From the NCBI GenBank assembly GCA_018435665.1, contig JAHDND010000062.1, positions 1-52,379 of the forward strand: 52,379 nucleotides of DNA, given 5' to 3'. Position numbers and translations under genes: made by a program. A model generated the notes under the pieces. It had not been told where the DNA came from. It made no database searches and saw only the letters and a program-made list of their open reading frames with translations. This document shows, piece after piece, positions 36,594-44,810 of this stretch. This stretch comes from Candidatus Thiosymbion sp. (GTDB lineage: Bacteria > Pseudomonadota > Gammaproteobacteria > Chromatiales > Chromatiaceae). Numbering within the stretch: position 1 is the first letter of the stretch; each line of letters opens with the position of its first letter.

Positions 36594-37319
36594 ATGACAG
36601 GCGATCTTCTGAACTCTGAATCCAGAGTCTATCCAGGTCCCCCGGGCGCACCCGTGGTGCTGGTTGCCGCTGCCAGCGCGGCGGAGCGCAAGGAACTCGC
36701 GGCCGCCTTGCCAGGCTATCGGTGTATCACGGTGGCTTCTGCCCATGAGGGTGAACTGGTTCTGGCCGGCGGGGGCGTCGCGGTGTTGGTGGTGACAACT
36801 GAGTTGGCGGACATGGCAGGCCTGGAATGGCTTGGTCAATTGCGACGTCGTAACCAGACGGTTATGCGCCTCTTTGCCCCCACTGAGTCTAGTGAGGACC
36901 TGGCCATTGCCGCAGTGAATCTGGCCGGAGTTTTTCGTTATGTCCGCCAAGCCACCGACGAGAATAGCTTGGATCGGGCGGTGTCTGAGGCCATCGAGGT
37001 GTCCGGGCATCGCAGTGGCCCGCCCTGTATGCGCGAGGCAGTGGCCAAGGCGATTAAGGCACATGCCCAGTGCCGGACATCCAAGGAGGGGTGCCTGGTC
37101 GAGGAACTGTTGGATCGTAGCCAGCTCCAGGATGGCCTGCTGCGCCGTGTCAGTGGCCAAATGGGTTGGACCGGAATGGGCATCCTGAGTATGGGGATCT
37201 TTTCGTTAAGTGCCCTGGTAATGGGTATCGGGGTGTTAGCCATTCTTTATATCGTTAAATCTAGCCTGGGAATCGATCTGATGCCTAATTGGCACTTACA
37301 TGATTGGCTGGCACGGTGA
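36594..37319 (+). CDS. Degenerate response-regulator receiver domain with C-terminal membrane anchor
   Basis: A 241-residue protein. Residues about 20-135 follow the receiver pattern (PVVLVAAASAAERKELAAAL, then VLVVTTELADMAGLEWLGQL and AGVFRYVRQATDENSLDRAV) but every phosphorylation residue is gone. The acidic pair is AAS, the phosphoacceptor Asp is Thr (68/69), and the Lys in xTKPW-like YVRQA is Gln. About 196-222 is one transmembrane helix (GILSMGIFSLSALVMGIGVL). It therefore looks like a membrane-anchored pseudo-receiver, which could bind a partner in the synthesis machinery. It lies 7 bases after a glycosyltransferase and 10 before the next gene. I know no characterised homologue. Confidence 0.72.
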   Translation: MTGDLLNSESRVYPGPPGAPVVLVAAASAAERKELAAALPGYRCITVASAHEGELVLAGGGVAVLVVTTELADMAGLEWLGQLRRRNQTVMRLFAPTESSEDLAIAAVNLAGVFRYVRQATDENSLDRAVSEAIEVSGHRSGPPCMREAVAKAIKAHAQCRTSKEGCLVEELLDRSQLQDGLLRRVSGQMGWTGMGILSMGIFSLSALVMGIGVLAILYIVKSSLGIDLMPNWHLHDWLAR

Positions 37320-37329
37320 AGGCGCTGGC

Positions 37330-39036
37330 ATGAAAGTGGTTTCTGCTCCTGTCAACCATCCCGTCCCCCCCATCGGCCTGGTGGTGATCGGTCGGAACGA
37401 GGGCGAGCGGTTGCGGGACTGCCTGGCCTCGCTGGCCGGTCAGGGCGCGTGCCTCATCTATGTGGATTCCGGTTCCACCGATGGCAGCCAGGAACTGGCG
37501 GCCAGGCTGGGGGCCGTGCTGGTTGAGCTGGACCTCAGCCAGCCCTTTTCCATGGCCCGGGCCCGCAACACGGGCCTTGCCCGCTTGCAGGAACTGGCGC
37601 CGCAACTGGAATTCGTGCATTTCTTTGACGGCGATTGTCAGGTCATACCCGGTTGGGTGGAGCAGGCCTGGCGTTATCTGGCCCCCCTTACTGGGGTAGC
37701 CGCGGTTTGCGGCCGCCGGCGCGAGCGTTACCCGGAACGCTCTCTGTACAACGCTATCGCCGACCTGGAATGGGAGGGCCCCACGGGACCGGTCGCCGCG
37801 GTGGGCGGGGATGCCCTCTACCGGATCAATGCCTTTGCCGCCGCCGGCGGATTCGATGAAGCCCTGATCGCGGGCGAGGAACCGGAACTGTGCTGGCGCC
37901 TGCGCCGCGCCGGTCATGAGATTCATCGGTTGGATCAGGACATGACCCTGCATGACGCCCAGTTGCTGCGGTTTCGTCACTGGTGGCGACGGATGGTGCG
38001 CGGGGGGTACGGCTCACTGGATGTGCTGCGCCGTTGCCAGGCCCGGGCGGGTCAGGCTGGGGACCTGCCCTTCGCCAACATGGTCACCAGTGCCCGGCGC
38101 TGGACCCTGGGGTGGGGCGGCGCCACCCTGGGGCTAGCCCTGGTGTTGGCCTTGCCCTGGGGATGGGTGGGCGCCTTGGTGGGCCTGGGTACGGGGCTGG
38201 TACTCTGGCTGGTTCAGGCGCTGCGCATCGCTCGTCCGGCGCGGCGCCTCCTGCCGGGGTGGCGGGCCCTGGCCTACGGCGGGCTGACCCTCCTGGGGAA
38301 GTGGGCCCAGATCCTGGGACAGGGGCGCTATTTGCGCGATCAACGCCAGGGACGGGCCGCCCAGCTCATTGAATATAAGGGTGCCGGTGCCGGTTCCGTT
38401 GCCAATCCCCATGCCAGTGCCAGTTCTGGAGCTCAAGCTGGTGCTAGGCCGGTGTCCGACTGGCGGGCCGATCGCGCCCGCTATCCGGAGAGCGCCCTGG
38501 TCCGGGAACAATCCCTCTGGGCCATCGCGGTCTACCGTTTTGGCCGCTGGAATGACCGCCGCCCACCTGGCCTATCGCGTTGGCTGCTGGACCGGCTCTA
38601 CTGGCTGCTGTTCCGGCTGGTGGAGACCCTGACCGGGGTCAGTTTCACCAAGGCCACCGATATCGGTCCCGGCCTGCGCATCTTCCATTTCGGCAACATC
38701 TTCATCCACTCCGGGGTGCGGATGGGGGCCAACTGCACCCTGCGCCAGGGCGTCACCATCGGCAACCGGGAGGAGGATGGTCCCGTACCGGTGGTGGAGG
38801 ATGATGTCGAATTCGGTGCCTATGCCCAGGTCCTGGGGGGTATCCGCATCGGCCGGGGGGCCCGCATCGGTGCCATGACCCTGGTGCTGCGGGACGTGCC
38901 ACCCGGCTACACGGCGGTCGGGATTCCGGCCCGGCTGATCCCGCCCCGGGAGCAAGGTGATTTGTCTTCTCCAGATCCATCTCAAGCTCCCACTCCCACT
39001 CTCATTCCCATTCCAACCGCTGAGGGCGGGCTCTGA
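37330..39036 (+). CDS. Fusion: glycosyltransferase family 2 + hexapeptide acetyltransferase
   Basis: A 568-residue protein. A GT2 domain covers about 15-235, with IGLVVIGRNEGERLRDCL, YVDSGSTDGSQELA, a DxD in VHFFDGDCQV and EEPELCWRLRRAGHEI as the ED motif. A membrane segment or hairpin lies at about 258-298 (LGLALVLALPWGWVGALVG). A low-complexity Gly/Ala/Ser linker covers about 350-375, and a SAT-like beta-helix acetyltransferase about 375-545 (WAIAVYRFGRWNDRR, LRIFHFGNIFIHSG, RQGVTIGNRE, VGIPARLI). A Pro/Ser/Thr tail ends it. It could both add and acetylate one sugar. The ATG 37330 is chosen, since the upstream frame overlaps the previous gene. Confidence 0.88.
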   Translation: MKVVSAPVNHPVPPIGLVVIGRNEGERLRDCLASLAGQGACLIYVDSGSTDGSQELAARLGAVLVELDLSQPFSMARARNTGLARLQELAPQLEFVHFFDGDCQVIPGWVEQAWRYLAPLTGVAAVCGRRRERYPERSLYNAIADLEWEGPTGPVAAVGGDALYRINAFAAAGGFDEALIAGEEPELCWRLRRAGHEIHRLDQDMTLHDAQLLRFRHWWRRMVRGGYGSLDVLRRCQARAGQAGDLPFANMVTSARRWTLGWGGATLGLALVLALPWGWVGALVGLGTGLVLWLVQALRIARPARRLLPGWRALAYGGLTLLGKWAQILGQGRYLRDQRQGRAAQLIEYKGAGAGSVANPHASASSGAQAGARPVSDWRADRARYPESALVREQSLWAIAVYRFGRWNDRRPPGLSRWLLDRLYWLLFRLVETLTGVSFTKATDIGPGLRIFHFGNIFIHSGVRMGANCTLRQGVTIGNREEDGPVPVVEDDVEFGAYAQVLGGIRIGRGARIGAMTLVLRDVPPGYTAVGIPARLIPPREQGDLSSPDPSQAPTPTLIPIPTAEGGL

Positions 39037-39039
39037 ACC

Positions 39040-40299
39040 ATGGCACCGTCACGCCTCCTCCTCATCGCCCCCTGGCTGCCCAAGCTGTCCGAAACCTTCG
39101 TCTATCGCGAGGTGCTGGGCCTGCGCGCCCTCGGGGTCGAGGTCCTCACCGCCTCGGTGCATGACCCTGGGGACCAGTGGCAGGAGCCGGCCTTGCGCCA
39201 ATTGGCGGAACAGGCCATCCCCGTCTATGGTTCGGGGCCCCTAGCCCTGCTGGCTGCCGCCCTCACAGAGGCCCTGCGGCGCCCGCGGCGGACCCTGTCC
39301 ACCCTGGCCCTGGCCCTGGGTGATGCCTGGGGGGCACGGGAACTCCGACCGCTGGCCCGGCTGAAGATCCTCTGGCAGTGCCTGGGGGGGCTGGCCCTGG
39401 CGAACCGGCTGCGGGGGCGGGAACCGGACCATCTCCATGCCCAGTTCGCCCATGTCGCCACCACCATCGCCATGTACGCCGCCCGCCAGATGGACCTGGG
39501 TTTCAGCTTTTCCGGCCATGCCGCCGATCTCTTCCGGGATGCCTCCCTGCTGGAGAAAAAGCTCAAGCGCGCGGATTTCGTGCGCTGCATCAGCCACTGG
39601 CACCGGGCCTTTTATCAATCCCTGGTGCCGCGCCCGGACCAGGACTATCCGGTGGTGCGCTGCGGGGTCCCCCTGGACGGCCCCCAACGCCAGCCAGGCC
39701 GGCCCCTGAATGCCCCCCCGCTGCTGTTGGGCGTGGGGCGGCTGGTGCCCAAGAAAGGCTTCGACCTGCTGATCCGGGCCGTAGCGGAGGTCAGGGCCAC
39801 GGGCCAGGAGTGCCGCTGTCGCATCCTGGGGGATGGCCCCGAGGCCGCTGCCCTCCAGGCCCTGGTGACGCAACTGGGACTGACCGGGGTCGTCGAACTG
39901 GCCGGGGCGCGGGACAACCCGGAGATCCTCGCCACCCTGCCACGGGCGGACCTCTTCGTCCTGCCCTGCCGGACCGATGCCGCCGGCGACAAGGACGGGA
40001 TCCCGGTGGTGCTGATGGAGGCCATGGCCTGCGGGCTCTGCTGCGTCAGTGGCGACCTGGACACCATCCGCGAACTCATTCAGGATGACGAGAACGGCTT
40101 TCTGGTGCCGGCGGAGGATGTCCAGGTCCTGGCGCAGCGGATCTTACGCTTGCTCCAGGACCCTGACTTGCGGGAGGGGGCGGCGCGGCGCGGGCAGGCC
40201 TGGGTTCGCCAGGAATTCGGCCTGGAGCCCAACCTGCGGCGTTTTCAGCAGGCCCTGCTGCTAGCCTCGCCCCGCCCCCTCTCGTCACCCTCCCCTTAA
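39040..40299 (+). CDS. Glycosyltransferase family 4 (WcaL/AmsK-like)
   Basis: A 419-residue GT-B enzyme resembling colanic-acid WcaL-type transferases. The N-terminus LLLIAPWLPKLSETFVYREV, then HLHAQFAHVATTIAMYAA and FSFSGHAADLF, are typical. LLLGVGRLVPKKGFDLLIRA starts the C-terminal half, and GIPVVLMEAMACGLC carries the E-x7-E donor site, with DKDGIPV in front as in this subfamily. It starts 4 bases after the preceding gene. It is high in GC, unlike the cluster's left part. Confidence 0.91.
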   Translation: MAPSRLLLIAPWLPKLSETFVYREVLGLRALGVEVLTASVHDPGDQWQEPALRQLAEQAIPVYGSGPLALLAAALTEALRRPRRTLSTLALALGDAWGARELRPLARLKILWQCLGGLALANRLRGREPDHLHAQFAHVATTIAMYAARQMDLGFSFSGHAADLFRDASLLEKKLKRADFVRCISHWHRAFYQSLVPRPDQDYPVVRCGVPLDGPQRQPGRPLNAPPLLLGVGRLVPKKGFDLLIRAVAEVRATGQECRCRILGDGPEAAALQALVTQLGLTGVVELAGARDNPEILATLPRADLFVLPCRTDAAGDKDGIPVVLMEAMACGLCCVSGDLDTIRELIQDDENGFLVPAEDVQVLAQRILRLLQDPDLREGAARRGQAWVRQEFGLEPNLRRFQQALLLASPRPLSSPSP

Positions 40300-40317
40300 C
40301 CTCTGGTGAAATCACCC

Positions 40318-41238
40318 ATGACGGCCCCGCGCTACCTGCTCATCACCCCTTGCCGTGACGAGGCGGCCTATGCCCGTCAATGCCTCGACTCGGTGCTGGC
40401 GCAGACGGTGCCGCCGGCGCTCTGGGTCATCGTCGATGACGGCTCGACCGATGAGACCCCAGGGATCCTGGCCGAATACGCGGCCCGGGTGGACTGGATC
40501 CGGGTGGTGCGCCGGGAGGACCGGGGTCGCCGGGCGGTGGGGCCGGGGGTGATCGACGCCTTCTATGCCGGTCTGGAGAGCGTGGATCTGAATCAGTTCG
40601 ATTTTCTGTGTAAATTCGACCTGGATCTGGACATTCCTACGGGCTATTTCGCCACCCTCCTCGCCTGGATGGCGGCGGAACCGGCCCTGGGTACATGCAG
40701 CGGCAAGCCCTACTTCTGGAGTCCGGATCAGAGCCGGCTCATCAGCGAGAAGTGTGGCGACGAGATGTCCGTGGGCATGACCAAATTCTATCGCCGCGAA
40801 TGCTTCCAGGAGATCGGCGGCTTCGTCCGGCAAGTCATGTGGGATGGCATCGACTGCCATCGCTGCCGCATGCTGGGCTGGATGGCCTACAGCCGGGATG
40901 ACCCCGAGACCCGCTTCATCCACTTACGACCCATGGGTTCAAGTCAGCAAAGCCTCTGGACCGGGCGCATGCGCCATGGCTTTGGCCAGTATTTCATGGG
41001 CACCGGCCTGGCCTACATGACCGCCAGCGCCCTCTACCGCATGACCAGGCCACCCCTGATGGTGGGGGGGCTGGGGATGTGGTGGGGTTACGTGCGCAGC
41101 CTCTGGTCCCGTGCCCCCCGCTACGATGACCTGGCCTTCCGCCGTTTTCTCCGTCGCTACCAGTGGTCCTGCCTGTTCCTGGGTAAGCGGCGCAGCACCG
41201 AACGCCTGCATCACCAAGCCCGGGCCTTACGGTCATGA
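40318..41238 (+). CDS. Glycosyltransferase family 2 protein
   Basis: A 306-residue GT-A enzyme: YLLITPCRDEAAYARQCLDS, VIVDDGSTDETPGIL, and FDLDLDIPTGYF as the metal-site region. The C-terminal third is aromatic (GFGQYFMGTGLAYMTAS; MWWGYVRSLW) and probably sits on the membrane face. The ATG at 40318 is chosen. A GTG at 40306 adds four residues. Donor and acceptor are unknown. It is the last of the consecutive transferase genes before the export genes. Confidence 0.88.
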   Translation: MTAPRYLLITPCRDEAAYARQCLDSVLAQTVPPALWVIVDDGSTDETPGILAEYAARVDWIRVVRREDRGRRAVGPGVIDAFYAGLESVDLNQFDFLCKFDLDLDIPTGYFATLLAWMAAEPALGTCSGKPYFWSPDQSRLISEKCGDEMSVGMTKFYRRECFQEIGGFVRQVMWDGIDCHRCRMLGWMAYSRDDPETRFIHLRPMGSSQQSLWTGRMRHGFGQYFMGTGLAYMTASALYRMTRPPLMVGGLGMWWGYVRSLWSRAPRYDDLAFRRFLRRYQWSCLFLGKRRSTERLHHQARALRS

Positions 41239-41317
41239 CAGCCGGGGGTACCAGACTGTCATTTAGTGCCCTGGCGGACTCCACCGCTAAGTGTCTGGTT
41301 CTATTCCCGCCGGACTG

Positions 41318-42406
41318 ATGACTGTTTTCCCTACGGTTGCTGCCCGGCTGCTCCTGGCTCTCGGCCTACTCTGGTTGGCTGGCTGTGCCTCGATTGCGAC
41401 CGAGCCCGGCCGTTATGGGGTTGCCCCCGGTGAAAACGATGTGGCAGTCGCTCCCTACCAACGATTGGACCCGGAAGGGGCCAACCAGTTACTGGAATTG
41501 AGACGACGCATTGATCCTCCCCTGGCCACCAAGGAGCAGATCAAGAACTTTACCGGGGCTGAGGCTGGTATCTATCGCCTGGGACCTGGAGACGAGTTTT
41601 CTTTGCTGGTTAGGGGTCGAGAGGATGTCAGCGTGCCCTTGGTGACGGTGTCGCCGGATGGACTGGTATCTTTGCCCAGGATTGGACTGATCAAGATCCA
41701 GGGTATGAGCCTGCCGGAGGCCACTAGCTATGTCCGCAAGGCGCTAGAGCAGTATTACGTCGAGCCCGAGGTGACACTGCTGATGCGCAGCTTTAAGAAC
41801 AATAAGGTCTTGGTGCTGGGCCAGGTGGCCAACCCAGGTATCATCAATATCCCTAGCTCCGCTAGCCTCTTGGAGGCTATTGCCATGGCCGGCGGTGTGA
41901 TCAAGGATACCCAAGGCAACAGTCCCCCACTCAATCGCCTCATTCTCGGGCGCGGGGATGAGCAGGTAATCTGGATTGACCTGAGGGATCTGCTGGAGAA
42001 CGGCAACCTGTCGTTGAATGCCCGACTGCAGAACGGCGACGTGGTTTTCATTCCCCAGGGACAGGCCAGTGTCGCCTATGTCCTCGGTGAGGTGCGCAAA
42101 CAAGGCCCCCTGCTGCTACGCTCACCCATGACGGTACTGGATGCAGTGACTCAGGCAGGGGGGCTGACCAAGGATGCGGACCCCAGCCGTGTATATCTGG
42201 TGCGTGCGGAGCGAGAGTCTGGCGTGGTGGAGCAGCTAGATCTTACCCAGTTAGTGGAACGTGCCGATTTTCGTAAGAATTTTACTCTGCGTGAGGGCGA
42301 CCTGGTGTTCGTGCCGGAGCGCGGGGTTAGTAACTACCACTACTACCTGAGTCGCCTACTCCCCAGTATGACTATCTTGGATCTCTACAATCCGGGTGGA
42401 AACTAA
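41318..42406 (+). CDS. Polysaccharide export outer-membrane lipoprotein (Wza/OPX family)
   Basis: A 362-residue lipoprotein. The signal peptide ends in the lipobox LAGC (LALGLLWLAGCASIATEP). The polysaccharide-export domain YRLGPGDEFSLLVRG...VSPDGLVSLPRIGLIK is followed by two SLBB domains (KVLVLGQVANPGIINI and VAYVLGEVRKQGPLLL). It should form the outer-membrane or periplasmic channel for the polymer. An in-frame GTG at 41291 would add nine residues before the signal peptide. Compared with Wza it ends in a soluble-looking C-terminus without an obvious amphipathic barrel helix. A 70-base gap separates it from the Wzc-like gene. Confidence 0.92.
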   Translation: MTVFPTVAARLLLALGLLWLAGCASIATEPGRYGVAPGENDVAVAPYQRLDPEGANQLLELRRRIDPPLATKEQIKNFTGAEAGIYRLGPGDEFSLLVRGREDVSVPLVTVSPDGLVSLPRIGLIKIQGMSLPEATSYVRKALEQYYVEPEVTLLMRSFKNNKVLVLGQVANPGIINIPSSASLLEAIAMAGGVIKDTQGNSPPLNRLILGRGDEQVIWIDLRDLLENGNLSLNARLQNGDVVFIPQGQASVAYVLGEVRKQGPLLLRSPMTVLDAVTQAGGLTKDADPSRVYLVRAERESGVVEQLDLTQLVERADFRKNFTLREGDLVFVPERGVSNYHYYLSRLLPSMTILDLYNPGGN

Positions 42407-42479
42407 ATAACCGGACGGTCCTTTGGCCTAGGCAGAACTCGCTGCCGAAGTCGTTGGACGGGGTGAACCGAACACGGAT

Positions 42480-44720
42480 ATGGCAGCTAATCCTCAACAG
42501 GCATCTCCCTTGCGCGGGGCACTTCGCGATGGTAAGAAGGGCAAGCCATTTATGTTGCTGGCTTTCCTTTTACGCCGTGCACCCTTAATCCTGCTTCTGG
42601 GTGGATTGGTGTCGGGCGTGCTGCTATTTGTCTTGCTTCCCCGTGCGACCCCCGTTTTCAGTACCGATGGCTTGCTACTGATTGACCCCACTAAGGAAAT
42701 GACGGTGAACGGGCGTGAGCGCGATTCCATCCCCGGCACCCTCCGCGATTTCACCCGCACCATGGTGCAGCGACTTACCGCTATTGACTTGTTGACCAAA
42801 ACGTTAGAGCGACTAGAGCCTGATGAATTTCCGGCCTTTCTGGATCCGGCAGATCCGCCCGAGGTCAATGCTTTTCGTCTGAAATCCCGCATCACTGTGA
42901 AGGAGGTCCCTCTGACCTACTTGGTCTCGGTCAGCATCACGGCCGATAAGCCTCATGGCCTAGCCGAGGTGGTCAATAACTTAATGCATGCCTTTGTTGA
43001 AAAAAACCGGAATGAACAGCAAAAACGACAAATGGGGCGGATCAATTACCTGACCTTGGAGCGGGACAAGATTTTGGGTCGGCTTGAGGAGTCGCAGGAA
43101 CAGTTGGTCACGCCAGCCCAGGGCTTTGCCGAGGAGGTAATACTTCACGAAAACTACACCGCTCATATCAGTAAACTGGACATGATCCAGCGGCTTTACT
43201 GGGAGGCAGAGGTTCAGCGTTCCGAAAAGCACAACCAACATCTCCAGGCGCAGGCTAACCTGACGGAATTGACGCAACTGGATCCCCAGGCCCTGGCAAG
43301 CGAGCGGGTTACGGATAATTTCGGCATCAACCGGATGGAACTCTGGACCTATGAGCAGACCGCGGTGTTGCGTAAAAGCATTGACGGTCTCACCAAGGAT
43401 AATCCCGATCGTAAAAATGTTGAGGCCAGGATCCAGGCGATGGAGGAATACCTTTTTAACTATAAGGACCGGGTATCCAACGAGATCATCTCACAACTGC
43501 GCGATAAGCGTTTATTCGAGTTGACCCAGGAGTTGATCCGCGCCAAGCACGCGGATGAGGCGGCTGCCGAGCATGCAAATTACCTACACCGCTTGCTGCG
43601 CGAAGCCACGCAGGAACATCAAAAAGTCGCCAAGGGGATTTTTTCAGCAATCGGGCTTCAGTACAACATTGCACAATTGCGGGAGCGCCTGCAGGCCCTC
43701 AATAACCGTATCGACGATGCCGAGATGGAGGGCATGGCGCCGGCACCGATCTATATCGATAAATTAGCCCTCAAGCCCAGTGGAGCCGGCGGCACCAATG
43801 CTCAGGTGTTGGCTATCATCAGTATCCTGCTGGGCTTCGGCAGCGTTTTTAGCTTCATCCTGGTATTCGATTTTGTAGACAACCGCTTGCGTGACCCCCT
43901 CGAAGTGAACAGCGCCTTGGGTGGCTCCGGGGGCGATCCCATTCCCCTCTTGGCGGGGGCTGACCACCCACCCGGCAGCTTTGCCGATATCACATTGGAC
44001 TGGCCACGCCATCCAGCAGCCCGGGCGATCCGGGCATTGGCGGTGCGCTTCGAACTGGAGTTTGAACGTCATGGCTCGCGGGTTTTTGCCTTGGTCGGCC
44101 TGGGGCCGAAATGCGGGGTCACTTCTTTAGCGCTGGGGCTGAGTCACGCCTTGGGGGCTGGTAGCCGCCGATTGCTGTTGGTGGAGTGCAATCGCTTGCG
44201 GCCTGGTCTGGCCAGCGTTCAGGGCGCTTTCAGGGCGGGTCCGGGTCTTTGGGAAGCCCTCCAGGATGAGACCCTTGCGTTGGATAATCTGGTGCAACGG
44301 GATCCACGGCGCGAGGTCGATATCCTCACCATCGGCGGCGCGGAGGAAAGCGTGTTTGATGGGCCTGCTTTCCTTCGCCTGTTGGTGCGGTTTCGGGATA
44401 GTTATGACCTGATACTTCTGGACATAGCTCCCATGCCGGAAGACGATTTTGCCTATTTCGTTGCCGCCCATGCCGATGCGGTACTGCTAGTCGCCCGTGA
44501 GGACGTAAGCCTCTTCCGGGATCTGCGCCAGGCCATTGATCGTTTGGTGATGGCCGAAGTGTCTGCGGTCAGTGCCCTCCTCAATTTCATCCGGCCCAAG
44601 CGTGGGGAGCGCATCCGCACAGCTATTTATGCGCAAATGCGCTCACTGTCGCGTTTGCACTGGCAGTTGCACCGCAAAATCCGGCGCGCCCTGAGTTTCC
44701 GAGCCCGTCGTGAGGCATAA
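42480..44720 (+). CDS. Wzc-like polysaccharide co-polymerase with degenerate tyrosine-kinase domain
   Basis: A 746-residue PCP2a-type protein. The first membrane helix is at about 32-52 (APLILLLGGLVSGVLLFVLL), with a long periplasmic coiled-coil domain between. The second helix is at about 440-465 (VLAIISILLGFGSVFSFILV), and a cytoplasmic BY-kinase-like domain covers about 515-746. The ATP site is altered. Walker A reads GLGPKCGVTSL (540-550), with Val547 in place of the GK lysine. Walker A' reads VECNRLRPG, with Glu569 and Asn571 for the two Asp. Walker B LILLDIAP (Asp648) is kept. No C-terminal tyrosine cluster exists. It may set chain length without kinase activity. Confidence 0.86.
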   Translation: MAANPQQASPLRGALRDGKKGKPFMLLAFLLRRAPLILLLGGLVSGVLLFVLLPRATPVFSTDGLLLIDPTKEMTVNGRERDSIPGTLRDFTRTMVQRLTAIDLLTKTLERLEPDEFPAFLDPADPPEVNAFRLKSRITVKEVPLTYLVSVSITADKPHGLAEVVNNLMHAFVEKNRNEQQKRQMGRINYLTLERDKILGRLEESQEQLVTPAQGFAEEVILHENYTAHISKLDMIQRLYWEAEVQRSEKHNQHLQAQANLTELTQLDPQALASERVTDNFGINRMELWTYEQTAVLRKSIDGLTKDNPDRKNVEARIQAMEEYLFNYKDRVSNEIISQLRDKRLFELTQELIRAKHADEAAAEHANYLHRLLREATQEHQKVAKGIFSAIGLQYNIAQLRERLQALNNRIDDAEMEGMAPAPIYIDKLALKPSGAGGTNAQVLAIISILLGFGSVFSFILVFDFVDNRLRDPLEVNSALGGSGGDPIPLLAGADHPPGSFADITLDWPRHPAARAIRALAVRFELEFERHGSRVFALVGLGPKCGVTSLALGLSHALGAGSRRLLLVECNRLRPGLASVQGAFRAGPGLWEALQDETLALDNLVQRDPRREVDILTIGGAEESVFDGPAFLRLLVRFRDSYDLILLDIAPMPEDDFAYFVAAHADAVLLVAREDVSLFRDLRQAIDRLVMAEVSAVSALLNFIRPKRGERIRTAIYAQMRSLSRLHWQLHRKIRRALSFRARREA

Positions 44721-44810
44721 GGTGGCAAATGCCAGTCCCTGCGGCTGCCGCCGGGTTTGCGGTCGTTGCCGCCGACAATTTCATGAGGCGGAGTTTAGGA
44801 GGATGGGTCC

